Origin: Paenibacillus catalpae
GTDB taxonomy: Bacteria > Bacillota > Bacilli > Paenibacillales > Paenibacillaceae
Direction: 5' to 3'
Assembly (NCBI RefSeq): GCF_900112695.1
Contig: NZ_FOMT01000004.1
Location: 434,001-498,000, forward strand
Length of the DNA: 64,000 nucleotides
Under the pieces are notes generated by a model, which did no database searches, was not told where the DNA came from, and worked only from the letters and a program-made list of their open reading frames with translations. This document shows positions 49,304 through 58,180 of this stretch, piece after piece (positions within the stretch are counted from its first letter, which is position 1; every line of letters starts with the position of its first letter). A program made the position numbers and the translations under genes.

Positions 49304-49567
49304 TCATTTCCGCTTCGTAAACGTCTGCTTCACGACCTGGTTTCCGTATACGGAAACCGCTCCGCATAAAACACCCTGCAGCACGCTCTGCACATCAAAG
49401 CCTAAAATGAGGCACGAGCAGATAATAGCAACCCCCGTAACCGCATACACAATGCTCCAATCCGGCACGGCCGGCGTCTGCTTCAGCATGTAGCCGATAA
49501 CCCAACAAGCCGCAACCACAATCATTAACCGGGGATCAATCAGATCGGTAATATCATCCCAGGACAT
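49304..49567 (-). CDS. Phage-holin-like small membrane protein
   Basis: The 87-residue protein has two or three helices (PRLMIVVAACWVIGYMLKQTP, WSIVYAVTGVAIICSCLILGF, VLQGVLCGAVSVYGNQVVKQT) and matches the common Bacillota holin family of type 5_2 in pattern (DPRLMIVV, TPAVPDWSIVY). No endolysin or other phage gene is adjacent, so it is a domesticated or orphan holin-like gene. It is next to a tRNA gene, a usual phage attachment target, but no duplicated att sequence was seen. Confidence 0.8.
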   Translation of the reverse strand: MSWDDITDLIDPRLMIVVAACWVIGYMLKQTPAVPDWSIVYAVTGVAIICSCLILGFDVQSVLQGVLCGAVSVYGNQVVKQTFTKRK

Positions 49568-49660
49568 ACCGCCACTTCCTTCGCTCCACGATATAAGAAC
49601 CCTGCTTTATTCTATGAATCTATGGACCGCGAAGTTCCGGACAACCACCTGGAGCAGACA

Positions 49661-49695
49661 AAAAGCGCGGCATCCCGAAACCTCGGAACCCGCGC
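49661..49695 (-). terminator. Terminator downstream of tRNA-Thr
   Basis: GCGCGG and CCGCGC form the outer stem with CCGA...TCGG inside; TTTTTG follows on the minus strand. Confidence 0.8.
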
Positions 49696-49714
49696 CGTTA
49701 CTGGCTTTGAAGAA

Positions 49715-49786
49715 TGCTGATGAAGGGAATTGAACCCCCGGCCTACGCATTACGAGTGCGTTGCTCTACCCCTGAGCTACATCAGC
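49715..49786 (-). tRNA. tRNA-Thr (anticodon CGT)
   Basis: The minus strand gives the acceptor GCTGATG pairing with CATCAGC, D-arm GCTC-AGGGGTA-GAGC, anticodon arm with loop CT-CGT-AA, and T-arm GGGGG-TTCAATT-CCCTT, with discriminator A. CCA is not encoded. CGT reads ACG codons for threonine. A terminator follows directly. Confidence 0.95.
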
Positions 49787-49887
49787 GAGACAATTATTAG
49801 GATACGAATTTTTATTTTAAAAGTCAACCCGTTTCCGCCTCTTTTTCTGGGTGCTCATACCTTAACCGGATTCGACATTTTGCCGCC

Positions 49888-50694
49888 TCATTCGTTATTT
49901 CCCGAGGAATAATGCTCCAGAATTCCCTCCAGAATCCGTCCGCATTCGGCTGCCGTCTGCCATCTGCTCTCAAGCAGGCCTTTGACAAAACTTCTTACTT
50001 CGGGCTTCAGCGTAAGCTCTTCCTCCCAGCCTCGCTCCTCCTCTCCCTCTTCCGGCGTATAGCCGGCATACATGAGGAACAGGAATAGATGACCGAGACC
50101 ATACAAATCACTAGTCCGGTCCGGCTGGCGCATGCGATGCTTGACGGCCCCCCAGCTGTCAGCGAATCCGCTTGGCGCCTCTTCTTCCCGCCCGTCAGGA
50201 TTTTTTTCCCCAATCCGGCAAGCAAGGCCAAGATCAATCAAATAAATGTTCTCCCGGTGCAGCATAACATTCGGGATCCGTACATCACGATGCACATAAC
50301 CCGCTTCATGCAAATGCTTCAAGGGAGAGAGCAAATCCTGTACCATCAGCAGAGCTTCAAGTTCTGTATAGGTTCTTCCCTCGAGCAAAATCGCCTGCTC
50401 CGCATTAACCCCATCAATGAAGGCCATAATTAATGCAGCTTCCCGTCGGTGCATTGCCCAGTCCAGCCATTGCGGCATCTGCGGATGATCAAGCTTCTGA
50501 AGAATATCATTTTCACGTCTCAGCAGTCTTCGTCCTGTATCCCGCTTGCTTGGTTTGGCACGCTTCAGCAGAACGGACGTCCCGCTCCGAAGATCCGTAC
50601 AGCGATAAGCCTGACCATAACTGCCCATCCCGAGGAATTCCTCGATCCGGTAGGTTTCCGCCCAGACGAGCCCTTCCCTTAACGGGTAGTCCAT
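49888..50694 (-). CDS. Serine/threonine protein kinase
   Basis: The 268-residue Hanks-type kinase has the Gly loop GMGSYGQAYRC, Lys in VLLKRA, Glu in RRENDIL, catalytic loop YVHRDVRIPNVML and DLGLA in place of DFG. The protein stops after the C lobe; there is no membrane helix or sensor, as in B. subtilis YabT/PrkD-like soluble kinases. The substrate is unknown. It is monocistronic and upstream of no clear partner. Confidence 0.93.
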   Translation of the reverse strand: MDYPLREGLVWAETYRIEEFLGMGSYGQAYRCTDLRSGTSVLLKRAKPSKRDTGRRLLRRENDILQKLDHPQMPQWLDWAMHRREAALIMAFIDGVNAEQAILLEGRTYTELEALLMVQDLLSPLKHLHEAGYVHRDVRIPNVMLHRENIYLIDLGLACRIGEKNPDGREEEAPSGFADSWGAVKHRMRQPDRTSDLYGLGHLFLFLMYAGYTPEEGEEERGWEEELTLKPEVRSFVKGLLESRWQTAAECGRILEGILEHYSSGNNE

Positions 50695-50902
50695 CCATTT
50701 AATTATCCATTGCTTCCACCAGATAGGAATCCCTCCTTGCCATTCACAATACGGGATGAGAGCAGGTTTGGTTTCCTGGTACCAAAAGCGGAATAGCCGG
50801 AATGAACGAAACCTGGGGTATACAGCTGCGTATTATTTGATAAGTCTAAAGTGTTTCAAATCTATAAAAAAGACTTAATTATGAATATAGGAGGTCAAAA
50901 TT

Positions 50903-51109
50903 ATGATTAGACACTTGATACAAAGACTCCTCGGTTCGATTACCGGCAAGCATAATAACCATCATGGTCATTATGGCCATAAAGGCCATCAAGGACACTT
51001 CGGCCGCAGCAGCAGCGATTACAAAAAAGGCAACTACTATCCGCCACAACAACCGCCGTACGGTCATAGCCACTACAAGAAAAAGTATGGCAGCTACAGC
51101 AGCAGCTAA
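50903..51109 (+). CDS. His/Tyr/Gly-rich small protein, 68 aa
   Basis: A short helix (MIRHLIQRLLGSITG) is followed by His-Gly repeats (HNNHHGHYGHKGHQGHFG) and a Tyr/Ser/Lys tail (PYGHSHYKKKYGSYSSS). Composition resembles small coat or morphogenetic proteins and may bind metal, which is inference. GGAGG is 9 bp before the ATG. Confidence 0.75.
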   Translation: MIRHLIQRLLGSITGKHNNHHGHYGHKGHQGHFGRSSSDYKKGNYYPPQQPPYGHSHYKKKYGSYSSS

Positions 51110-51116
51110 AGGAAAT

Positions 51117-51133
51117 TGTTAGGAGTATGTTAG
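51117..51133 (+). promoter_or_regulatory. Direct repeat TGTTAG-N5-TGTTAG upstream of the 72-aa gene
   Basis: TGTTAG-GAGTA-TGTTAG has an 11-bp period, the form bound by OmpR/PhoP-type regulators. It lies 89 bp before the ATG at 51222. Two related sites lie at 52903 and 53801. Confidence 0.6.
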
Positions 51134-51221
51134 CAAACTAAACAATAACCTTATGACCATTTTATAAGCGGCTAAAACGTTTCTAGTAAACTGGAAAAAA
51201 ACGAGTGGAGGTGCGAATGGT

Positions 51222-51440
51222 ATGATGAAAATCATTACCTTCAAAGACCGTTCGGTTCCCGTTTATTACGTTAACGAGCAAGCGGCTTCCGTTGAGCAAC
51301 TTCATCATAAATTGGTTGAGATGGAATTCAACTTCGATTTCCGCAAGAAGTGGAAACGTATATCGAAGGTCGAGGTTGTCCGCGACGTTGCGATTTTCCA
51401 ATATAATGACGGGACTAAGCTGTATCTTGAAGTAAGCTAA
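51222..51440 (+). CDS. Hypothetical protein, 72 aa
   Basis: The product (MMKIITFKDRSVPVYYVNEQAASVEQLHHKLVEMEF... FQYNDGTKLYLEVS) is a small alpha/beta protein without membrane segment. I do not recognise it. GGAGG lies 10 bp before the ATG and a terminator follows. The TGTTAG direct repeat upstream suggests control by the nearby response regulator. Confidence 0.75.
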   Translation: MMKIITFKDRSVPVYYVNEQAASVEQLHHKLVEMEFNFDFRKKWKRISKVEVVRDVAIFQYNDGTKLYLEVS

Positions 51441-51472
51441 CGAAAGAAAAGAACCAACTGATCGGCAAACAC

Positions 51473-51518
51473 AAAAGCCCCGAAAGATCCGCTGTCATGC
51501 GAATCCTTCGGGGCTTTT
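51473..51518. terminator. Bidirectional terminator
   Basis: AAAAGCCCCGAA pairs with TTCGGGGCTTTT between the convergent 72-aa gene and the EAL gene; GAT/ATC extend the stem. Confidence 0.9.
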
Positions 51519-51539
51519 AGATTTAATCCGGTTTATTAT

Positions 51540-52826
51540 TTAGGCCGTTTGCGGCGACTTGCGGATAATCGACATGTCGAGCAGGTCCGGCTGCATCGGC
51601 GAGCCAAGCAGGAAGCCCTGCACAAAGTCGCAGTTCCATTCCTTCAGCAGCTCATACTGCTCCTCGTATTCGACGCCGCCTGCAATAACCATGATCTCCA
51701 GCTTATGCAGGAGCCCAATCATCGCCTCTACGATATGACGTTCTACGCTCTGCACGTCAATCTGGCGAATGAAGGATTTGCTGATCTTCACGCTGTTGAT
51801 CGGCAGCTGCTTCAGGTTCGCAAGAGACGAATAGCCTTCTCCGAAGTTGTCGAGCGTAATTCTCACGCCTAAGGCACGGAGCTTGCTGAGTACGGCCAAA
51901 GTCTGATCCGTGAAATGAAGAATGACATCCTCCTTCACCTCAAGCTCAAGCGATGAAGGCTCAATCCCCGCCTCCTCCAGCACATGAGCGACCATGCTGC
52001 AGAAGGAACCGTCCATCAGCTGGACATGGGAGACATTAATCGAAATAACGAGCTCCTTCAGGCCATATTCCTGCATGCCTGCGAGCATCTTGCAGGCCTC
52101 ACGCAGCACCCATTCGCCAATCGGTACAATAAGTCCATTTTGCTCTGCGATCGGGATGAATTCCCCCGGCCATATCGTTCCAAGCTCCGGGTGATTCCAT
52201 CGGAGAAGCGCCTCAAAGCCGCGCAGGCGCCCGCTCTCGGTACGGAAAATCGGCTGATAGCTCAAGTGGAACTGACGCATATAAAGAGCCGGACGCAGAG
52301 CCGCTCCAACCTCCAGCCAGCGGTTCATCTGCTCCGTCTCTTCTTCACTATAAAACGTAATTCGGTTGCCGCCATGCTCCCGGGATTTGATAAGCGCTGT
52401 TTCGGCGTGGCCGAGCAGTCTCTCGCTTGTCCGTCCGTTCTGCGGGAACAGGCATGTCCCTATGCTGGCCGTGAGATTTAATTCTGCACCCTCATAGGAA
52501 ACCGGATATTGCGCTGCATATTTCATCTCTTCTACCGCGCCTGCGCATTCCGCCTGCGAGTATCCGATCTCTCTTGCCATCAGAAAGGTATCGCCGCTAA
52601 TTAAGGTGACAAAGGCCGTGCCTTCCCCCTGCCTTAACCGCCCCCCGATACTTTCAAGTACCTGGTTGCCTGCCTCTAAGCCCTTAGCCTCATTCACACC
52701 ATAGAATCGATCGATCTGAATCAACGCCACAACGAGCCGCTGTCCTGAAGCCCGCACGTTGCTCAAAGCTACTTCCAGCTGAGCATATGCCTCCTGCCGT
52801 TCAGGTAAACTGGCTAACCCACGCAC
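51540..52826 (-). CDS. Degenerate GGDEF-EAL protein, probably non-catalytic
   Basis: The 428-residue soluble protein has a GGDEF domain (residues 10-160) whose active loop reads LISGDTFLM instead of GGDEF. The EAL domain has FEALLRW, INVSHVQL and ELEVKEDVIL, but DDFGTGYSSL has become LDNFGEGYSSL (second Asp to Asn), KIDKSF has become KISKSF (Asp to Ser) and AEGVE has become AGGVE (catalytic Glu to Gly). Loss of these metal and general-base residues argues against c-di-GMP hydrolysis; it may bind the nucleotide or act through protein contacts. A TGTTAG-type site lies 77 bp upstream. Confidence 0.88.
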   Translation of the reverse strand: MRGLASLPERQEAYAQLEVALSNVRASGQRLVVALIQIDRFYGVNEAKGLEAGNQVLESIGGRLRQGEGTAFVTLISGDTFLMAREIGYSQAECAGAVEEMKYAAQYPVSYEGAELNLTASIGTCLFPQNGRTSERLLGHAETALIKSREHGGNRITFYSEEETEQMNRWLEVGAALRPALYMRQFHLSYQPIFRTESGRLRGFEALLRWNHPELGTIWPGEFIPIAEQNGLIVPIGEWVLREACKMLAGMQEYGLKELVISINVSHVQLMDGSFCSMVAHVLEEAGIEPSSLELEVKEDVILHFTDQTLAVLSKLRALGVRITLDNFGEGYSSLANLKQLPINSVKISKSFIRQIDVQSVERHIVEAMIGLLHKLEIMVIAGGVEYEEQYELLKEWNCDFVQGFLLGSPMQPDLLDMSIIRKSPQTA

Positions 52827-52902
52827 GATTGCTACACCATCCTTTTGTCATAACTGTTAATCCTATAGTCCCATATAAGTATTAGAAAAATTGCGGATTG
52901 TT

Positions 52903-52919
52903 CTTTAGAAGTATGTTAG
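52903..52919 (-). promoter_or_regulatory. TGTTAG-type direct repeat upstream of the EAL gene
   Basis: CTTTAG-AAGTA-TGTTAG has the same 11-bp period as the site at 51117, with a weaker left half. It lies 77 bp before the EAL start. Confidence 0.5.
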
Positions 52920-52951
52920 GTATTTGCAGCTGTTGGAAATGGGAGTACAAA

Positions 52952-52981
52952 AAAGATCACCCTGCAGCGGAGGTGATCTTT
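52952..52981 (-). terminator. Terminator of the response-regulator gene
   Basis: AAAGATCACC pairs with GGTGATCTTT; TTTTTTG follows on the minus strand, separating this unit from the EAL gene. Confidence 0.88.
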
Positions 52982-52993
52982 CGGGCGATTACC

Positions 52994-53710
52994 TTAATCA
53001 TTGTCCTGACTGTGGTCGGTCGTATATTTGTAACCAAAGCCCCATACCGTACGGATTAAACGGGGCTCTTTCGGGTTTTGTTCGATTTTTTTGCGCAGAT
53101 TCACGATATGTACGTCAATAGCTCTATCCGTTACAAAAGAATCAAACCCTCTAATCGTATTAATCAGTTCTTCCCTGCTGAATACCTTGCCCGGGTGGGA
53201 TAAGAAGAGTTTCATCATTTCAAATTCAGAAAAGGTCGTCTCAATCAGCTTGCCTCTTACAAGTAGCATTCGGCGCTCGGCATCGAGCTGGATTGGCGCA
53301 AAATCTATTTCTTCCGCTTCTTCGCCGCTCGCGATTTCAGCCGTACTGAAGTGTGAACGCCGGATTAAAGCTTCCACTCTCGCCGTCATCTCATGCATAC
53401 TGAATGGCTTGCACATATAATCATCAGCTCCGGCCTTCAAAGCCTGAACGCGCTCAGAGACTTCGCTTTTCATCGACAAAATCATAATTGGCACATGCGA
53501 TCGTTCACGAATAGAAGCGCAAACCTCCATGCCATCCCTATCTGGCAGCATCAGATCCAGCAAGACAACATCAGGCACAAAATCCTGAACGATCTGCAAG
53601 CCCTCTTCGCCAGTCCCCGCTTGCCTAACCGAATACCCTTCTTCTGACAAGTACATCGACAGCATATCCCTCATCATGACGTCATCTTCAATTACTAAAA
53701 CTTTATACAT
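52994..53710 (-). CDS. OmpR/PhoB-family response regulator
   Basis: The 238-residue protein starts MYKVLVIEDDVMMRDML and has the receiver acidic pair, phospho-acceptor Asp in VVLLDLMLPDRDG, Lys in YMCKPFSMHE and a winged helix ending LIRTVWGFGYKYT. The ATG at 53710 has AGGGGTGG upstream. It lies 103 bp after the hybrid kinase gene and is its likely neighbour in signalling, although that kinase carries its own receivers. It is the best candidate to bind the TGTTAG direct repeats. Confidence 0.94.
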   Translation of the reverse strand: MYKVLVIEDDVMMRDMLSMYLSEEGYSVRQAGTGEEGLQIVQDFVPDVVLLDLMLPDRDGMEVCASIRERSHVPIMILSMKSEVSERVQALKAGADDYMCKPFSMHEMTARVEALIRRSHFSTAEIASGEEAEEIDFAPIQLDAERRMLLVRGKLIETTFSEFEMMKLFLSHPGKVFSREELINTIRGFDSFVTDRAIDVHIVNLRKKIEQNPKEPRLIRTVWGFGYKYTTDHSQDND

Positions 53711-53800
53711 TGGCGCCACCCCTATGGGAAAGAAGATTTCTGTCAAAAAATATAAATCTATCTCTAATATACAATAACGATGGAAGGGTTAACAATAAAA

Positions 53801-53817
53801 TGTTAGAAGATTGTTAG
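53801..53817 (-). promoter_or_regulatory. TGTTAG-type direct repeat upstream of the response regulator
   Basis: TGTTAG-AAGAT-TGTTAG, perfect in both halves, overlaps the stop codon of the kinase and lies 91 bp before the regulator start, suggesting autoregulation. Confidence 0.55.
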
Positions 53818-56800
53818 GAGAAACTGTCGAAAAATGAAAACGGTTTACTTTGAAGACCGGCTATCACTCGATGGAGCTCTGCCTTCAGCTGTTCGGCAGC
53901 TGGCTTCCAATCGTCTTCCCCATCCTCTTTCTTCAAAATTTCATTCAGCCGCGCAGCCGCCTGCACCACATCATTCGCCGATAAGTGGCTTGCCGCCCCC
54001 ATCAGCGTATGCACCATGCGTCTTGCGGTCACGATCTGACCGCTTGCCAGCTCTTCAATCAGCTTATCCGGGAAACCCTCGTAATCTTTCAGAAAATGAA
54101 TCAGCATCTGACGAAGGATAGCTACTTTACCGCTTACTCTGGCAAGCGCGGTGTCGATTTGAATGCCGTCGAGTTCAGGCAGCGAATGGTCTGATTCGCT
54201 CCAGGAACCATGCTGCAGCATAGGGAACTTCTTGTTGTTCAGCAGATTGGTGATAACCATAGAGAGCTTATCGGGATCAAGCGGCTTGGTCACCACTCCG
54301 TTCATGCCAAGCTGCAGGTAATGCTCATGATCCGCGCGAAGAGAATTCGCCGTTACCGCAATAATCGGCAGCTGTTCATACCGGGAATCGGCACGAATAA
54401 GCGTTGTTGCTTCCATCCCGTCCATCTCCGGCATGTGAATATCCATCAGCACAAGATGCCAGCCCCCTTGCTCGAGCTTCTCCAGCACTTCCCGGCCGTT
54501 CTCGGCAACCCCAACCTCAAAGCCCCGCTCCTTCAGCAGCTCGATTGCAACCAATTGGTTAATATGATTATCTTCGGCAAGCAGAATGCGCACTTTATCC
54601 TGAGGTTCGGCGGATGCCGCCGCTTCCAGGGCGCCGCTCATCCATTCCTTCACCTGTACCGGCTTCTGATCCAACGTCCCGCTTAACGCGTGGAATAACG
54701 CAAGACGGGTAACCGGCTTGGTAAGAATCGCATAAGGACGGCCTGAATCCGGCATTTGCATCAGCTCATCCCGGCCGAAGGAAGTCGTAAGCGCCACTGT
54801 CTTCACACCAGCTGCCGACGCCAGCTTGTGGAATTCCAGCCATGTCTCTGCGCCATACATATCGGGCATTTCCATGTCCAGCATAATCAGCTTGGGCATA
54901 GCCCCTGCGCCCATCCGGCGCAGCTTCTCTCTTGCGCTAGACCAGGAAGAGAAGGCTACCGGGGTCAAGCGGAAGGACTCCGCGAGCTCGCACCAATGAT
55001 GCCGCATCTCGTCGCTGTCCTCCACCACCCATACGCATTGATCCTCTAACTCCTTGCTGACAATCAGCCTGTCCTCCGCAACGGAAGACAGAATAGGAAA
55101 CGTAAGGACAAAGCTGAAACGGCTGCCTAAGGAAGGCTCGCTGTCTACCTGCAGCTTGCCGCCCATCATCTTAACAAGCCCGTTGGCAATCACAAGCCCT
55201 AGGCCGGTGCCGCCATATTTGCGCGTTGTCGAGCCGTCCGCCTGCGTGAATGGAACAAACAGCTTATCAATTTGTTTCCTCGTCATGCCGATACCGGTGT
55301 CTTCCACTGTAAAACGAAGCTTTAACCCCTCCGCTTCATGCTCCAGCATCTCGAGAACCAGCTTCACATGACCGTGTTCGGTAAACTTGATGGCGTTCAT
55401 GCAGAGATTAAGCAGAATCTGCTCAACGCGCATCTGATCGCCGAGAAGCGCAGAAGGCAGCTGCTCCGGCACATCCAGAATAAATTCGAACTGCTCCTTG
55501 CCGCCCATAAAGACGCTGAGCTGGTCCGTTAACCGGCCGAGCAAATCCTGCGGATGGAAGGCAATCCGTTCTACCTCGACCTTGCCTGCCTCGATTTTGG
55601 AGAAATCGAGCAAATCATTAATGATGCGAAGCAGCGTTTCCGACGAAGTGCCGAGCTTATCCATATAGTCCTTCTGCGAAGGCGACAGTCCGGTGCGCCG
55701 CATCAGCTGCGACAGGCCAATTATGCCGTTAAGAGGCGTACGGATTTCATGGCTGACCAAGGCAAGAAATCGGCTTTTGGCCGCATTCGCCTGCTCTGCC
55801 TCTTTGGTTGCACGGATCAGCTCTTCCTGGATATGCTTCTGCTCCGTAATATCCCGCGCAATACAGGAGAAATAGAGCTCTCCGGTATTCGTATACGAAT
55901 GCGCCACGATTACAAGGGATACATTCACCTTGTCTCCGGATTGCGTCAGAAGCTCGGCCTCACCCTCCCAGTAGCCGCTTTGCTGGGCAATTCGGGAGCC
56001 TTTAATGAGATAGAGAGACATCGATGGCTCAACGTAGCTCTTGTAATCCTTCGGCTTATAGTTCAGCGGCAGTCCCAGCATTCTTTTGCCTGCTTTATTA
56101 ATGTACACAACCTTCCCGTTGCGATCGAGAGAAGCGATTAAATCCTTGGCCGAGCCGATAATGTCGAGCAGAAGGTTGCGGGATTTCTCTACCCTTACAT
56201 GCTCCGAGATGTCATACGCCATTCCGAGAATGCCGGTCAGACGGCCCTGCTGATCGCGCAAACCGTTCGAGAAGTGACGGACCGGAATCTTGGTCCCGTC
56301 TTTATGTACATAGGTCCACTGCCGCTCATAAGAGAAATCGACCTGACGAAGCATTCTGAATACTTCGAGGCCGGGCTCTACGTGGACGCCCAATTTCTCC
56401 GATAACACTTCCGCTTCACGCTCGATTTCTTCCGGATCCATGAACAGAAGTGGTGTCGCATGGCCCTTTAGTTCCTCCGTGGTATAGCCGATCAGCTTCT
56501 CTGCTGCCTGATTCATGTAATTAACCCGATAATTCTCATCGAGCAAAATAAAGGAGTATTCGTTCTGCTTAATAATCGCCTCAAGCCTGCCAAACATGTC
56601 CTTCAGATGCTCCATCATCCCGTTAACCGATTCGGCAAGCTTGCCAACTTCATCTCCCGGCTCCTGGGACAGATGCTCCACCTCAAATTGGCCGTCAGCC
56701 GCTTGCTTCGTAACGGTAAGAATTCCTTTAAGCCGATTAATGATGGTACCGAAGTATAACGAGAACAGAATGACAATAACGACCTCGGATAAAGCGATCG

Positions 56801-57647
56801 TTGCAAAGGTCCACCACAATACTTTGGACAAGCCTTTATTGAGGTTCGCTTCGGGGATCTCAAGAGCTGCATGCCATGGAGCTGCGCTGTCTACATCCAT
56901 ATAGAACAGGACATGATCCACATTCCCGCGCTTCATGTTCATCTGCCCGGTCGGCTCCAGCAGCTTGTCGAGCTTAAGACCCGGCTGCCCGTTAAGCAGA
57001 CCTGAGCTGGGCTTAATACCGGCTGTTGCCGAATACGAGTGGAACAGAACAACCCCGCGCTCGTTATAGAGCCAGAATTCCGAATCGGGGTCTTTATCCA
57101 CGAGGAAATAAGGCGACATCGTCGACATCGGCATGGAGGCATACACCACGCCGCTGATCTTGTTCGTCTGATCGTATACGGGGATCACAATGAGGGACTG
57201 CTTCAAATTATCAAAGGAAGGCAGGAACAGATCCGTAATGGCCGACTTGCCCTTGACCGCGTCCCGGTAGAAGGCTTGTCCGCTCATATTAACCGGCTCA
57301 CCGTTCGTACGGATGGCCCGTCCGTTCAAATCAATATATCCTATCGCGTGATAGGTATAATCGGAGCGAGAAAGCTCCTGCCTGAAATAGTTCATTTTCT
57401 CTTCCTCGCTGCCGAATCGGACAACATCGGTGCGGCTCATGACCACTACCTCGGCGCGTCTGATCTGCACCCAGGAGGCGAGGTAGTTCGCGCTGACGCT
57501 CAGCCGGCTGGCCGTTCTCTCGGAAGCGGTATTTATCATCTCCTGCTTGATTGACAAGTAGTTGATCACTCCAGCGATGCCAAGCGGTATGAAGGTAATT
57601 AATACGATAATTAACAGGCCTTTTGTCCGCAATGATAGATTGTTCAA
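53814..57647 (-). CDS. Hybrid sensor kinase: dCACHE-HAMP-PAS-PAS-HisKA-HATPase-REC-REC-HPt
   Basis: The 1277-residue protein has a helix at 10-30, an extracytoplasmic double-CACHE sensor to about 280, a second helix, HAMP (RLKGILTVTKQAADGQFEVEHL), and two PAS domains (about 355-480 and 485-610). HisKA contains LALVSHEIRTPLNGIIGLSQL, and the ATPase contains NLCMNAIKFTEHG and GGTGLGLVIANGLV. The first receiver is atypical (WVVEDSDEMRHHW ... LIMLDMEMPDM), the second is standard (LLAEDNHINQ ... VLMDIHMPEMDG), and the HPt ends the chain (ARRMVHTLMGAASHL). This is a four-step phosphorelay of BvgS type in one chain. Two PAS copies suggest redox or small-molecule sensing besides the external ligand. 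Confidence 0.94.
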   Translation of the reverse strand: MNNLSLRTKGLLIIVLITFIPLGIAGVINYLSIKQEMINTASERTASRLSVSANYLASWVQIRRAEVVVMSRTDVVRFGSEEEKMNYFRQELSRSDYTYHAIGYIDLNGRAIRTNGEPVNMSGQAFYRDAVKGKSAITDLFLPSFDNLKQSLIVIPVYDQTNKISGVVYASMPMSTMSPYFLVDKDPDSEFWLYNERGVVLFHSYSATAGIKPSSGLLNGQPGLKLDKLLEPTGQMNMKRGNVDHVLFYMDVDSAAPWHAALEIPEANLNKGLSKVLWWTFATIALSEVVIVILFSLYFGTIINRLKGILTVTKQAADGQFEVEHLSQEPGDEVGKLAESVNGMMEHLKDMFGRLEAIIKQNEYSFILLDENYRVNYMNQAAEKLIGYTTEELKGHATPLLFMDPEEIEREAEVLSEKLGVHVEPGLEVFRMLRQVDFSYERQWTYVHKDGTKIPVRHFSNGLRDQQGRLTGILGMAYDISEHVRVEKSRNLLLDIIGSAKDLIASLDRNGKVVYINKAGKRMLGLPLNYKPKDYKSYVEPSMSLYLIKGSRIAQQSGYWEGEAELLTQSGDKVNVSLVIVAHSYTNTGELYFSCIARDITEQKHIQEELIRATKEAEQANAAKSRFLALVSHEIRTPLNGIIGLSQLMRRTGLSPSQKDYMDKLGTSSETLLRIINDLLDFSKIEAGKVEVERIAFHPQDLLGRLTDQLSVFMGGKEQFEFILDVPEQLPSALLGDQMRVEQILLNLCMNAIKFTEHGHVKLVLEMLEHEAEGLKLRFTVEDTGIGMTRKQIDKLFVPFTQADGSTTRKYGGTGLGLVIANGLVKMMGGKLQVDSEPSLGSRFSFVLTFPILSSVAEDRLIVSKELEDQCVWVVEDSDEMRHHWCELAESFRLTPVAFSSWSSAREKLRRMGAGAMPKLIMLDMEMPDMYGAETWLEFHKLASAAGVKTVALTTSFGRDELMQMPDSGRPYAILTKPVTRLALFHALSGTLDQKPVQVKEWMSGALEAAASAEPQDKVRILLAEDNHINQLVAIELLKERGFEVGVAENGREVLEKLEQGGWHLVLMDIHMPEMDGMEATTLIRADSRYEQLPIIAVTANSLRADHEHYLQLGMNGVVTKPLDPDKLSMVITNLLNNKKFPMLQHGSWSESDHSLPELDGIQIDTALARVSGKVAILRQMLIHFLKDYEGFPDKLIEELASGQIVTARRMVHTLMGAASHLSANDVVQAAARLNEILKKEDGEDDWKPAAEQLKAELHRVIAGLQSKPFSFFDSFS

Positions 57648-57702
57648 GCGAGCGGTCCCCTTCCGAGTAAATCTACATGTATTATATCGTCACGAGGGGG
57701 GA

Positions 57703-57861
57703 GAATCGATAGACGACTTGGTATGCGCGGAATGTATCTCCTTCGGCTGCTGTTGCGAGCGTGAAACTTTGAATCAACTCGCATTAGCGAGATTTCACGC
57801 TCACAAAGGCAGGCGCTGCGCTCCTTCAGGAGATACATTCCCCTCCAATCGTCCTCGATTC
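57703..57861. repeat. Inverted-repeat element, copy 1
   Basis: The core 57729-57841 (113 bp) is bounded by GGAATGTATCTCC and its exact inverse GGAGATACATTCC. Outside it a further GAATCGA...TCGATTC arm extends the dyad. Inside, GAGCGTGAAA (57757) pairs with TTTCACGCTC (57793), with CTCGC-ATTA-GCGAG at the tip. Copy 2 is at 59158-59308, in the other orientation. Confidence 0.8.
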
Positions 57862-57881
57862 TTCTGGGGGAGGCAGAAATA

Positions 57882-57988
57882 AACCGCCTCCGTTCCTTGG
57901 CGGTTGCTGAGGCAACAGCATGGCGCTATCAGCCTTGCTGTTGCCTGCACCGAACACCTCTTAGCCCCGCCAATGCGGGTCTAAGAGG
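57882..57988. repeat. Three consecutive hairpins
   Basis: AACCGCC...GGCGGTT (57882-57905), GGCAACAGCA...TGCTGTTGCC (57911-57945, perfect 10 bp) and CCTCTTAG-C-CCCGC...GCGGG-T-CTAAGAGG (57957-57988). No T-runs follow them. Confidence 0.75.
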
Positions 57989-58180
57989 CAGTTCGAGATA
58001 ACAGTGTCGGACTGACATCAGCCCTCCATCACGAACGATGTCGCCTGAATATTTAACACTACTGTACGCATCTCATAAACTCACTCTACACCCGCCCTTT
58101 GTGGCGAGCGATGCTAGTATAATACTGGTTAATCTCTATCGTTATCTCTGCACCAGACCAGCCCCTCGCAGTTTGCTCTC

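Noticed and set aside
49304..49786. Prophage remnant at tRNA-Thr
   Set aside because: Only one holin-like gene is present; no integrase, no endolysin and no duplicated tRNA end were found.
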